Source of the DNA: Undibacterium pigrum
Lineage (GTDB): Bacteria; Pseudomonadota; Gammaproteobacteria; Burkholderiales; Burkholderiaceae_D
DNA: 64,000 nt
Assembly (NCBI RefSeq): GCF_003201815.1
Contig: NZ_QJKB01000011.1
Span: 1 to 64,000, forward strand
Direction of reading: 5' to 3'
This document shows, piece by piece, positions 41,441 to 50,417 of the stretch. Numbering within the stretch: the first letter of the stretch is position 1; each line of letters opens with the position of its first letter. The notes under the pieces were generated by a model. It did no database searches. It had not been told where the DNA came from and saw nothing but the letters and a program-made list of their open reading frames with translations. Both the position numbers and the translations under genes were made by a program.

Positions 41441-42349
41441 ATGAACAGCATCTCTACGGCGCTCCCCTGCGCTTCAAAAAAAATTCTGATTAGTGTATTT
41501 GGTTTGTCTGAGTATGAATTGCGTCTGGTGCGCAGCGTGCTCAGCTTGACCATGGCCAGCGGTCGCAAGCATTCCTATGCGCTGTTTGATGCCAGTCAGG
41601 CTGCTGATCCGGATATCGTCATACTTGACCCCGATAACGGTCAGGCCAGAGCTGCTTTGCAAGAGCTGATAGCAACACGCAATATTCCAGAACCTGCGAC
41701 CGTTTTTATTTCGAATGCGGGTCAGGCCAAGCCAGGCAAATACCATTTATTGCATCCCCTGGTCCCGACCAAGATGCTGGCTTTGCTGGATCAGGTAGCA
41801 GATGAACTGGAAAAAGTTTTGCCAGCGGCATTTCCCGCCAGTGCCGCCGTGGTTCAAAAGGCAGATATGGATAAAGCAGCTATTGTGCAGCCACTGGTGC
41901 AAAAAAATCTTCAGGCAGCGGCCATGCAGACCGCTTACCGTGCATTGATTATTGATGACAGCCCTACCGCAAGAATCAAGATAGATCTTGAATTGCGCTC
42001 CATGAAGATTGCTTCCGACTGTGCAGAAACAGGTGAACAAGCCTTGCAAATGCTGGAGAAAAAAAACTACGACATCATCTTCCTAGACATCGTCATGCCC
42101 GGTGCCGATGGCTATGAGATTTGCAAGATCATACGACGCCATCCACAAACCAAGCGCACGCCTGTCGTCATGCTGACCAGCAAGTCTTCCCCTTTTGACC
42201 GCATACGTGGCTCGCTCTCGGGTTGCAGCAGTTATCTGACCAAACCGGTCGAGCACCTGAAGTTCCGCGCTGTAGTGGAAAAGACCCTGACGGCAGGAGA
42301 CGCCATCTTCACCATGGACAAGAACCAGGACCTGGCCATGGGTATCTGA
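41441..42349 (+). CDS. pilG: PilG-like response regulator with an N-terminal pseudo-receiver
   Basis: The C-terminal half (~165-302) of this 302-residue protein is a complete receiver domain: acidic pair Asp172/Asp173, phosphorylated Asp216 in LDIVMP, and Lys268 in YLTKPV, with PilG-type sequence. The N-terminal ~130 residues look like a degenerate second receiver (ISVFGLSEYELRLVRSVL...DIVILDPDN...VFISN), lacking the acidic pair and the lysine. PilG normally has about 130 residues. It signals from the Chp kinase to type IV pilus extension. It is the first gene after the riboswitch. Confidence 0.85.
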   Translation: MNSISTALPCASKKILISVFGLSEYELRLVRSVLSLTMASGRKHSYALFDASQAADPDIVILDPDNGQARAALQELIATRNIPEPATVFISNAGQAKPGKYHLLHPLVPTKMLALLDQVADELEKVLPAAFPASAAVVQKADMDKAAIVQPLVQKNLQAAAMQTAYRALIIDDSPTARIKIDLELRSMKIASDCAETGEQALQMLEKKNYDIIFLDIVMPGADGYEICKIIRRHPQTKRTPVVMLTSKSSPFDRIRGSLSGCSSYLTKPVEHLKFRAVVEKTLTAGDAIFTMDKNQDLAMGI

Positions 42350-42417
42350 ATTTTTGCAACAAGCTACCTTTGCCCTGGGGATCAGGGTGTTTTATCTACA
42401 CATCTCGGGAGTACATC

Positions 42418-42783
42418 ATGGGCATGAAAAAAGCACTCGTTGTTGACGATTCCACGACTGAACTGGCCAACATCAAAAGCATATTGACCGATGCCGGTTA
42501 TGTGGTGATCACCGCATCCAGTGGCAAGGATACTTTGGAGAAAGCCAAGGCCGAAAAACCCTCGATTATTTTCCTCGATATCGTCATGCCAGAGATGGAT
42601 GGCTATGAAGCCTGCCGCAGCTTGACACAAGACCCTGCCACCAAAGATATTCCTATCATTTTTGTCAGCAGCAAATCGCAAAAAGCCGACAAAATCTGGG
42701 GCCAGCTGCAGGGTGCCAAAGGCTATGTCGCCAAACCCTATACTGCTGACCAGATCATTGATCAGCTCAAGATCGCTGCCTGA
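42418..42783 (+). CDS. pilH: PilH-like response regulator
   Basis: The 121-residue stand-alone receiver has VVDDS near the start, the phosphorylation site Asp54 in FLDIVMPEMDGYEAC, SSKSQK and the lysine in YVAKPY. In type IV pilus chemosensory systems PilH follows PilG and is thought to drain phosphate or drive pilus retraction. The ATG at 42418 follows a CGGGAGTAC ribosome-binding site. The gene is 68 bases after pilG and 30 before the CheW gene. Confidence 0.92.
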   Translation: MGMKKALVVDDSTTELANIKSILTDAGYVVITASSGKDTLEKAKAEKPSIIFLDIVMPEMDGYEACRSLTQDPATKDIPIIFVSSKSQKADKIWGQLQGAKGYVAKPYTADQIIDQLKIAA

Positions 42784-42813
42784 TTTTTATCCATCCTGAA
42801 CCAGGGAGCTGTC

Positions 42814-43359
42814 ATGAGTCAGTTCACTTCCAGCAATGCCGGGCAGTCCAAGGAATGGCTGCCCCCCAGCGTTGCTCTGGAGCGCTTCACCCCACCTGGT
42901 GATTTGCTGTGGAGCGATGTGGCACCGCTAGTTGAAAGAAAGCGTTATGGCTATCGTGCCGGTTCCCTGAATTTGCTGATCAAGGCAGAAGTGGGCAGTG
43001 AAGTGATACGGCCTCAGACCGTTGCACCATTGCCTGGTGCAGCGGCCCATTTGCTAGGCCTGATCAACCTGCGCGGTAACCTGGTTCCCATTTTTGACCT
43101 GGGTCTGGTGCTCAGTGGCCGCAGGTCTGAAGTCACGGCATCCAAATTATTCCTGATTTTGGACAAGGCAGAAAATGCCGTTGGCATGCTGATAGACAGT
43201 TATCCGCAACCGCTGACAGAATTGCGCGCCATCACACAAATGCCGCAATTGCCAGCCTCACTGGAAGCCCATGTGCCAGCCGCCTTCGTCAAGGATGACA
43301 AGGTCTGGCTGGACTTTAATCATGAAAGTTTTTTTGAAAAACTCAGCCGTAGTCTGTAA
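42814..43359 (+). CDS. pilI: CheW-like coupling protein (PilI)
   Basis: The 181-residue CheW-fold protein couples the receptor to the kinase. The core motif GLINLRGNLVPIFDLGLVL is the CheW signature, and the upstream VAPLPGAAAHL segment is typical. The N-terminal 35 residues are a variable extension. Its order (pilG, pilH, pilI, pilJ, chpA) matches Pseudomonas aeruginosa Pil-Chp apart from the missing pilK methyltransferase. Confidence 0.92.
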   Translation: MSQFTSSNAGQSKEWLPPSVALERFTPPGDLLWSDVAPLVERKRYGYRAGSLNLLIKAEVGSEVIRPQTVAPLPGAAAHLLGLINLRGNLVPIFDLGLVLSGRRSEVTASKLFLILDKAENAVGMLIDSYPQPLTELRAITQMPQLPASLEAHVPAAFVKDDKVWLDFNHESFFEKLSRSL

Positions 43360-43465
43360 GGCGAAGAGCGCAGAGCTTAAAAATTTTAAACACAGAACTT
43401 GTACAAAATACGGTTGACCCTTGTTTGATTAAGCAGTCTTTGATGTTTTTCTTGTGGAGAGCAAA

Positions 43466-45271
43466 ATGAAATTACGTACTCCGAATATTGGTATCCGGCT
43501 CAGTCTGGGATTTACAGCGGTGTTGCTGCTGTTGGCGGTAACTGCCTGGCTGGCGATGTCCAACCTGAAGAGCATCAATGATGGTACTCACCGTATTGTG
43601 GATGGTAGCTATCCTAAGGTTGTGCTGGCCTACAAGATGCTCGGTAACGTCAATGCCAATGCGCGTTCCATGCGTAATATGCTGCTCCTGAACGATCAAT
43701 CAGCAGTGGAAAAAGAACAGCAACTGATTTTGTCACGCAGACAGAACCAGGAAGAAAACATCGCAGGTTTTGCAAAACTGCTCGCCAGCGATGAAGAAAA
43801 AGGCATCTTCCAGACAGCGACCGAAGCACGTACCAAATATGGTACTTCGCAAAGGGAATTCATGCGTCTGGCGACTGAAGGTAAAAAGACTGAAGCCACA
43901 GCCTGGCTGCTGGGTAACCTGCAAGCCGATCAGGAAAAATGGTTTTCTTCCATGGATGCCTTGATCGACTACCAAACCAAGCTGGTGAACAGGGACGGTG
44001 CTGCTGCCAATAATACTTACCTGACAGCGAAAAACGTCTTGGCCGCAGTGGCTGCGCTTTCCATCTTGCTGGTGGTTGGCGTTGCTTACTGGATGACGCG
44101 CAGTATCACCAAGCCGGTATCGCATCTGATTGGCGTTATGCAAAAACTGACACAGGGTGATGCCACCGTCAGGGCGCGCAGTAATCATCCTGATGAAATT
44201 GGTAAGCTGTCTCGCCAGTTTGACAAGATGGTGGATGAACGTGAAGCCAGTCGCAAATCCATTGAAGATGAAAATGAAAAACTCAATGAATCCGTACTGG
44301 TCTTGTTGCAGGCGGTGGCGCAACTGGCGAGCAGAGATTTGACAGTGAAAGTGCCGGTATCTGCCGACGTGACGGGTGCGGTATCTGATGCCTTGAACAT
44401 GCTGACCAGCGAGACTGCCAAAGTGTTGCGTGATGTAAGTAATATTTCTGCCGATGTGACCGAGGCCACGCTGAAAGTGAAAGCCCAGTCCGATAACGTG
44501 ATGGCAGCAGCAGCAGAAGAAAGGCTGGAAGTGGAACATACAACCTTGTCACTGTCCACCGCCTCTGAAGAAATGCGCAATATTGCTGACCTGGCCCAAA
44601 CCTGCAACCGCGCTGCTGATAATGCGATACGCTCGACCCAACTGGCGATGGATACAGTAACCAGTACCGTGGGTGGTATTAACAGTACCCGCGACATCAT
44701 ACGTGAAACAGAAAAACGGATTAAACGCCTGGGTGAACGTTCACAAGAAATTTCCGGCGTGGTCGGCCTGATTAATGCGATTGCAGAACGTACTCACATC
44801 CTGGCGCTGAATGCGAGTATGCATGCGGCCTCAGCCGGTGAAGCTGGTCGTGGTTTTGCGGTGGTTGCGGATGAGGTGCAAAGGCTGGCAGAAAATGCGC
44901 GCCAAGCGACCTTGCAAATTTCTGGCCTGGTCAATAACATCCAGCTGGAAACTTCAGATACGGTCAACACCATGAACTCGGCAATTGCCCAGGTGGTAGA
45001 AGGCAGCCGTCTGGCAGAACAAGCCGGTCTGCAAATGCAGGCAACCCAGAATGCAACTTCTGAACTGGTGGAATCGGTGCAGCAAATTGCCATCAAATCC
45101 CACGGCCAGGCCAAGGCCAGCCAGGAGTTGCTGGACAGAGCGATACAGATCAAGAAAACCAACCAGGAAACCAGCTTGCAACTTGATGAACAATCTGCAC
45201 AAACCACCAACCTGGTGGAATATGCAAGGATGCTTTTGTCGACCGTGCGCGTCTTCAAACTGGCAGCCTGA
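43466..45271 (+). CDS. pilJ: PilJ-like methyl-accepting chemotaxis protein
   Basis: The 601-residue receptor has a first membrane helix (~14-34), a periplasmic four-helix-bundle sensor (~35-195), a second membrane helix (~197-217, VLAAVAALSILLVVGVAYW) and a HAMP domain (SITKPVSHLIG). Its signalling tip contains the PilJ-like AERTHILALNASMHAASAGEAGRGFAVVADEVQRLAENAR. It is probably the receptor for surface or pilus cues. GGAG precedes the ATG at 43466. No methyltransferase or methylesterase gene is beside it. Confidence 0.93.
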   Translation: MKLRTPNIGIRLSLGFTAVLLLLAVTAWLAMSNLKSINDGTHRIVDGSYPKVVLAYKMLGNVNANARSMRNMLLLNDQSAVEKEQQLILSRRQNQEENIAGFAKLLASDEEKGIFQTATEARTKYGTSQREFMRLATEGKKTEATAWLLGNLQADQEKWFSSMDALIDYQTKLVNRDGAAANNTYLTAKNVLAAVAALSILLVVGVAYWMTRSITKPVSHLIGVMQKLTQGDATVRARSNHPDEIGKLSRQFDKMVDEREASRKSIEDENEKLNESVLVLLQAVAQLASRDLTVKVPVSADVTGAVSDALNMLTSETAKVLRDVSNISADVTEATLKVKAQSDNVMAAAAEERLEVEHTTLSLSTASEEMRNIADLAQTCNRAADNAIRSTQLAMDTVTSTVGGINSTRDIIRETEKRIKRLGERSQEISGVVGLINAIAERTHILALNASMHAASAGEAGRGFAVVADEVQRLAENARQATLQISGLVNNIQLETSDTVNTMNSAIAQVVEGSRLAEQAGLQMQATQNATSELVESVQQIAIKSHGQAKASQELLDRAIQIKKTNQETSLQLDEQSAQTTNLVEYARMLLSTVRVFKLAA

Positions 45272-45337
45272 TCCCAACAAACCTGCGCAAATTCTTGCGC
45301 AGGTTTCTTTCTTTCCAACTTACCCATCTGAGGCAGT

Positions 45338-48300
45338 ATGGAACAGCTAGAAAACCATGCTACAGATTTCAGTCATGTCGTCCTCGGTGCCCTCGATGAG
45401 GTATTCAATGCCCTGGAAACTGACGCGACGCATTCGGCTGATGTCAGCGTAGTTACCCGTGCACTGGCCTGCTATATAGAGCAATTGCGCCGCATACGCG
45501 CGGCAGCCAGCGCTGCCGACATGCCAGGCCTGCACTGGGTCTGTGCGCTGATAGAACGTAACCTGATCAGCCTGTATAACCAGAACCGCAAACTCACTGA
45601 AGCAGAATATTATCTGCTCAGTGAGTGGCCTGATCTACTGGCCAGCCACGCTCTTAATCATGGCGATAAAAATATAGAAACCCTGATCGAGCATTTATCC
45701 ACAGCCAGTTGGCCCCTCCCTTTGAGTCATGTCGATACTGGTGAATTGCGGCAGTTATTGAATAGTGACCCGCTGACACCGGTAGATGAAGTCGAAGATG
45801 CTCCCGCCCTGTTTTTAGTACCTGCTGCAACACCTGCCTTTGCAGAAGCTGCTGCACCGGCAGAGACAGTGGAACCAGAAGCTGTCAGCAATCCAGAGCA
45901 ATCGTTCGATTTGCATGATGCGCTCGATGCTCTGGTCATGACCCTGGCTGCCGATGAACACTTTGGCCTGGGCGGTGAAACAGATGCCGTGACCCTGCAA
46001 TCCTATGCTGCGCAGTTGCAGGCATTTTCTGCCAGTGCGGCGCAATTATCCATGCACGCAATGGCCGATGCCTGCCTGGCCTTTGCTGATGCCATCGTGC
46101 ATAGATCAACAGCGCCCCGCGCACTGAGTGAAGCAGAGCTGGGTATATTGCAAGGTTTCCCCCTGATGCTGATGGACAGCATCGCCGATGCCGAAAACCC
46201 TGAATTGGTAGCAGGTTTGCTGGATGCTGCTTATGACCCCGTGTGGAATACGGCAGAGGAAGAGCTGACAGCAGAAGTTGAAATATCGGAGGCAGTTAAA
46301 CAAATTACTGAAACAAGCACTGAAACAAGCGAAGACACTGGCGCAACATATACCGAAACGGAGCAAAATGAAGAGGTTTTGAATGGCCCTGTCATGCAAG
46401 AAATCAGCAAAGACATGCTGGCCTTGTTCGCCAAGGAATTTGGTTTGATGGCTGATATGCTGGGTGCCGATCTGGCTGCTGTTGTCGCTGCTGGTGATGA
46501 TACTGATCAGCGTCATCTCGCACTGCAAAACTATGTCGAAGCCTTGTTGCGCATCGCAGACACTTCAGAATCCATAGGGCTGACGGCACTACACAAATTC
46601 TTGTCCGTGCTCGCTGATCTGGTTGCAGCACAAACCGCAGGTCTGGATGAGCAACTAGTCAACCTGCTCAGTGATTTGCCTGTCAAGCTGGTAAGCTATT
46701 TGAGCAATCCTGCAGAAGAGGTGCCAGCGCTGGAGTTGCTGGCCTTGCTGATGGACCCGGCCTGGCCACAAATTACCCAAATGGATGGCAATGAATCTCT
46801 GTTTGCTGACCTCATCAATGTGTCTCTGATAGAGGAACATCATGATGAAGATGAAGCGGTAATTGCAATCACAGAAGATGATGTCTCCATACAATTGCCC
46901 GACGATTTGAATACCGAATTATTCGATGGCCTCTTGCAGGAATTGCCTATACAGGTAGGCAGCTTTACCAGCGCCATAGAAAAATTTTCCAGCGGTGCTG
47001 GCAATATGCAGGATGTGGAACAGGCCAAGCGTGCAGCCCACACCCTCAAAGGTGCTGCCAATACTGTGGGTATCGCCGGTATTGCCAACCTCACCCATCA
47101 TCTGGAAGACTTGCTGATTGCTCTTAGTAACAAGCAAAGCCTGCCCGATCAGGCTTTGGCAGAATTGTTGACTGAAGCAGGTGATTGCCTCGAAGCCATG
47201 AGCGAAGCTGTGGTCGATGGCGGCACTGCCCCGGCGCAGTCGCAACAAGTCTTGCAGCAAGTCTGCGACTATGTCAGGTATATGAATAGTGGCGAATTTG
47301 TCGTGCACAATGAGCCTGTTCCTCCAGCTCATTCAGCGCTGTCAATTGCAGCAAGCTCAGCACAGCCAGCCGGTGTGGTACTTGATCTGGTAGAGCCTGG
47401 TTCGCACGCTGCAGAACCCATGTTGCGTGTACCAGCGAAAGTGGTGGATGAACTGCTGCGCCTTGCAGGTGAAAATGTTATCTCGAATGCGCAAATCCAG
47501 GAGCAATTGAAGCAGACGCAAAAACAATCAAAAGCCATACAAAAGCACGACGTGCTGTTCCAGAAACTCATCGCCGACCTGGAAACCCTGGTCGACGTGC
47601 GTGGCATGAGCAGCCCGCAGAAAAAAGCCAGTGTCAGCTCTGCCAATGATGACTTTGATCCGCTGGAATTTGAACGCTATAGCGAACTGCACACCATCAC
47701 GGCGCAATTGGTGGAGGCACGCACTGATGCCTTTGAAATGTCCAACCATATTGACGAGCAATTGCATGGCCTGGCCGAGTTGCTGGAAGTACAGCGCCGC
47801 CTGCAAATGGAAAACCAGCATGCCGTCATACGCACGCGTCTGGTGCCAGTGACGACCATAGTCTCACGCCTGCAACGCAGTGTACGCCAGACTTGCCGCC
47901 TGCTGGATAAGCAGGTCAACCTCAACATACTCGGCGCAAATACTAATATCGATAGCAATATGCTCAATGATCTGACCGATCCATTAATGCATATCCTGCG
48001 CAATGCAGTTGACCACGGTATAGAGGCAGTAAGCAGCAGGCTGGGTGCCAATAAACCTGCAGATGGTCATATAGAACTGAGCTTTGCCCGTGAAGGTAAT
48101 TCCATCGTCGTGCGTTGCAAGGACGACGGTGCTGGCCTCGATTATGCGGCGATACGCCGTACCGCCTTGAAACGCAAGATGATCAGTGCTGAGCGTATCT
48201 TGTCTGAAGAAGAACTGGCCAGGCTGATCCTGGTGCCAGGTTTTTCTACCCGCGATAGCAGCACCCAGACTTCTGGCCGTGGCATAGGCATGGACATGGT

Positions 48301-49243
48301 GCATGCACGCATACTGGAAATGAAAGGTTCGCTGAATTTGCGCTCAGTCGCTGGTCAGGGACTGGTGGTGGAATTACGCCTGCCAGCCAGCCTCTTGTCC
48401 GAGCATACGCTGATGGCGCGTGTCGCCGGCCATATGATGGCAATCTCCAGCCGCCGCATTATCGACATCCATTACATCACCGATACACAAATCGACATGC
48501 TGGCTGACCAGCCTGTCTATCGCGTAGGCGATGCCGTCCATAAATTGCTGAAGCTGGATAGCTTGCTGGGCATGCAAGACCATCGCAAGGAAGCGCGCAG
48601 CTATGGCTACCCGGTCTTGCTGGTCAGCACCGATACTGGCGCGACCTGTGCAATACAAGTGCAGGAACTGGTCGATGGCCGCGAAGTCGTGGTCAAGAAA
48701 TTTGGCCGCTACGTACCAAGAATTCAGGGCACCATAGGTGCGGTTATTCTGGGTGATGGCAGTGTCGCACCGGTGATTGATTTACCGGAATTATTGCGTG
48801 CATCTACCCAGCAGTATATCAATGTGGACAATGCCCATGCTGGCTTGCCAGCGCAGACAGGCTTGCAGGCCGCACATGTGCGCACCGCGCTGGTGGTTGA
48901 TGATTCATTGTCAGCCCGCCGCGCCACTGCACAAATCATGCGCGATGCCGGTTATGAAGTACGCACTGCAATTGATGGCCTGGATGCAGTTGCCATTCTC
49001 GATGAAGTGGTGCCTGATGTGATTTTGGTGGACATGGAAATGCCGCGCATGAATGGCCTGGAACTGACCAGTCATGTGCGCGCCCGCAAGCTCGACAAGC
49101 GCATTCCCATCATCATGATTACTTCACGCTCTACCCAAAAACACAGACAGCAGGGCGATGCTGCCGGGGTGGATGCCTACCTCGTCAAACCCTTTAGCGA
49201 AGATGCCTTGCTGCAGCATATCAACCGTCTGACAGGAGCCTGA
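45338..49243 (+). CDS. chpA: ChpA-like hybrid chemosensory histidine kinase
   Basis: This 1301-residue cytoplasmic kinase has several modules. The N-terminal ~500 residues are helical and contain degenerate Hpt-like repeats. A canonical Hpt domain follows with phospho-accepting His568 in AAHTLKGAAN, then a dimerisation helix region, a CheA-type ATPase (N-box Asn889 in RNAVDHGIE, DDGAGLD, SGRGIGMDMVHA), a CheW-like domain (~1035-1160), and a C-terminal receiver with Asp1188/Asp1189 and phosphorylated Asp1232 in VDMEMP. It is shorter than P. aeruginosa ChpA, with fewer phosphotransfer domains. It phosphorylates PilG and PilH. Confidence 0.95.
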   Translation: MEQLENHATDFSHVVLGALDEVFNALETDATHSADVSVVTRALACYIEQLRRIRAAASAADMPGLHWVCALIERNLISLYNQNRKLTEAEYYLLSEWPDLLASHALNHGDKNIETLIEHLSTASWPLPLSHVDTGELRQLLNSDPLTPVDEVEDAPALFLVPAATPAFAEAAAPAETVEPEAVSNPEQSFDLHDALDALVMTLAADEHFGLGGETDAVTLQSYAAQLQAFSASAAQLSMHAMADACLAFADAIVHRSTAPRALSEAELGILQGFPLMLMDSIADAENPELVAGLLDAAYDPVWNTAEEELTAEVEISEAVKQITETSTETSEDTGATYTETEQNEEVLNGPVMQEISKDMLALFAKEFGLMADMLGADLAAVVAAGDDTDQRHLALQNYVEALLRIADTSESIGLTALHKFLSVLADLVAAQTAGLDEQLVNLLSDLPVKLVSYLSNPAEEVPALELLALLMDPAWPQITQMDGNESLFADLINVSLIEEHHDEDEAVIAITEDDVSIQLPDDLNTELFDGLLQELPIQVGSFTSAIEKFSSGAGNMQDVEQAKRAAHTLKGAANTVGIAGIANLTHHLEDLLIALSNKQSLPDQALAELLTEAGDCLEAMSEAVVDGGTAPAQSQQVLQQVCDYVRYMNSGEFVVHNEPVPPAHSALSIAASSAQPAGVVLDLVEPGSHAAEPMLRVPAKVVDELLRLAGENVISNAQIQEQLKQTQKQSKAIQKHDVLFQKLIADLETLVDVRGMSSPQKKASVSSANDDFDPLEFERYSELHTITAQLVEARTDAFEMSNHIDEQLHGLAELLEVQRRLQMENQHAVIRTRLVPVTTIVSRLQRSVRQTCRLLDKQVNLNILGANTNIDSNMLNDLTDPLMHILRNAVDHGIEAVSSRLGANKPADGHIELSFAREGNSIVVRCKDDGAGLDYAAIRRTALKRKMISAERILSEEELARLILVPGFSTRDSSTQTSGRGIGMDMVHARILEMKGSLNLRSVAGQGLVVELRLPASLLSEHTLMARVAGHMMAISSRRIIDIHYITDTQIDMLADQPVYRVGDAVHKLLKLDSLLGMQDHRKEARSYGYPVLLVSTDTGATCAIQVQELVDGREVVVKKFGRYVPRIQGTIGAVILGDGSVAPVIDLPELLRASTQQYINVDNAHAGLPAQTGLQAAHVRTALVVDDSLSARRATAQIMRDAGYEVRTAIDGLDAVAILDEVVPDVILVDMEMPRMNGLELTSHVRARKLDKRIPIIMITSRSTQKHRQQGDAAGVDAYLVKPFSEDALLQHINRLTGA

Positions 49244-49245
49244 TC

Positions 49246-49734
49246 ATGGGAGCGATGATGCCGGGGATGAGAACCGAAGTGCGCAACCGCCTGCTGTTGC
49301 GCATCGATGATATGCAACTCATGCTGCCGCAGGGAGATATTTGCGCAGTAGAGTCAGTAGCAGATATACAAAGCCAGGATGCAGTCGCGCCAGCAGTTGG
49401 TCGCATCGCTTATCTGGGTCAATGCTGGCCAGTGCTGAGTTTGAATGGCGAATTGCAGACGCTGGGCAGCATACCGTCAGCACGCCGCGCCTGCGTCATG
49501 CTGGCGACCGGCGAGGGCTTTCTTGGCTTGCTGTGTGATGATGTCAGGGTACTCAATCAGCAGTCCGGCGCTGACTATGCCTTGCCCGTCGCCATGCGTA
49601 CCGCCAATACCCCCATACAGGCAGTCATGCCATTTGAAAACGGTCTGGCCTGCATCAGTGATACCAGGTATTTATTGCAATATGCTGGGTTTGCACAACT
49701 GACATCTGCTCACCAGGAGATACAACATGCCTAG
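49246..49734 (+). CDS. CheW-like protein after chpA
   Basis: The 162-residue protein resembles a divergent CheW domain: RLLLRIDDMQLMLPQGDICAVESV, VGRIAYLGQCWPVLSLNGELQTL in place of the usual RG-x-P loop, and LLCDDVRVL. It starts two bases after the chpA stop with GGAG eight bases upstream, and overlaps the next gene by eight bases. It occupies the place of chpC in Pseudomonas-type clusters. The coupling loop is altered, so kinase binding is uncertain. Confidence 0.75.
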   Translation: MGAMMPGMRTEVRNRLLLRIDDMQLMLPQGDICAVESVADIQSQDAVAPAVGRIAYLGQCWPVLSLNGELQTLGSIPSARRACVMLATGEGFLGLLCDDVRVLNQQSGADYALPVAMRTANTPIQAVMPFENGLACISDTRYLLQYAGFAQLTSAHQEIQHA

Positions 49735-50158
49735 CGCAAATGCCTGGTTACTCGATGTAGGTGATGGCAGGCAAGTCGCCATAGGCCAGCGTGAACTGAT
49801 ACAAATCATGGATGCGCAAGACAGCTTTGAAGTGCCGCTGGCACCTGCGCATATGCGGGAAATCATTTTCTGGCAAAAACGTGCTGTACCCGTCATGCAA
49901 TTACCGGTGCGCCTCGGGGGCAGGGCTTGCACTGGCAATATTCTTGCTTTGGTGGCCTTCCATGATGCAGCCAGCAATACCGCAGGACTGGGTGCCATCC
50001 ATCTGGCCGCACCACCTGTGCGTGTGCAGGTTGATGATAATCAAGCCAGCAGCCTGGATGAAGCAGGTTGGGAAGACATGGCGATTTCCTGTTTCGAACA
50101 ACAGGGACAAAGCATACCTGTGCTGGATTTGAGTCGTGTGTTTGCTGCTGTGCATTGA
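49727..50158 (+). CDS. Second small CheW-like protein
   Basis: The 143-residue protein also fits a short, divergent CheW fold: WLLDVGDGRQVAIGQRELIQIMD, PAHMREIIFWQKRAVPVMQLPVRLGG (matching the R-G-x-x-x-P-x-x-D/N-L region) and a terminal QGQSIPVLDLSRVFAAVH. It overlaps the preceding gene by eight bases and ends the operon. The pair may be a diverged duplication serving alternative coupling to ChpA, but this is inferred from position. Confidence 0.72.
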   Translation: MPSANAWLLDVGDGRQVAIGQRELIQIMDAQDSFEVPLAPAHMREIIFWQKRAVPVMQLPVRLGGRACTGNILALVAFHDAASNTAGLGAIHLAAPPVRVQVDDNQASSLDEAGWEDMAISCFEQQGQSIPVLDLSRVFAAVH

Positions 50159-50327
50159 GCTATAAAGCGTTCAACCATATCGCTCTGTCTTGTTGAGCAA
50201 GTTTACTTGGAAGATGTGTGCTGGTTTTGCTGTGTGTGAGCAAAAGTCTCACATGAGAGAAGGCTTGGGTCAGCTAAGCTCCGGCCAGCGCAAGCGTAAC
50301 CGGAGTGCTCTAATTTTCTGCAGATAT

Positions 50328-50403
50328 CAGCTTGTGATGCGACGCTAGCCGTATCGTAACAAGCTGGAGTTCCCTGACCAGGGGATTGCCGTCTAGTCAG
50401 GGA
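50328..50403. terminator. Two hairpins between the chemosensory operon and the lipoprotein gene
   Basis: CAGCTTGT/ACAAGCTG (50328-50366, long internal arm) and TCCCTGAC/GTCAGGGA (50371-50403) stand between two convergent genes. Neither has a good T run. They probably end or stabilise both transcripts. Confidence 0.45.
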
Positions 50404-50417
50404 TTACCTTTAATACT

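Noticed and set aside
43733..44539. Minus-strand frame of 268 codons opposite pilJ
   Set aside because: Phe/His/Cys-rich shadow of a coiled-coil receptor gene.
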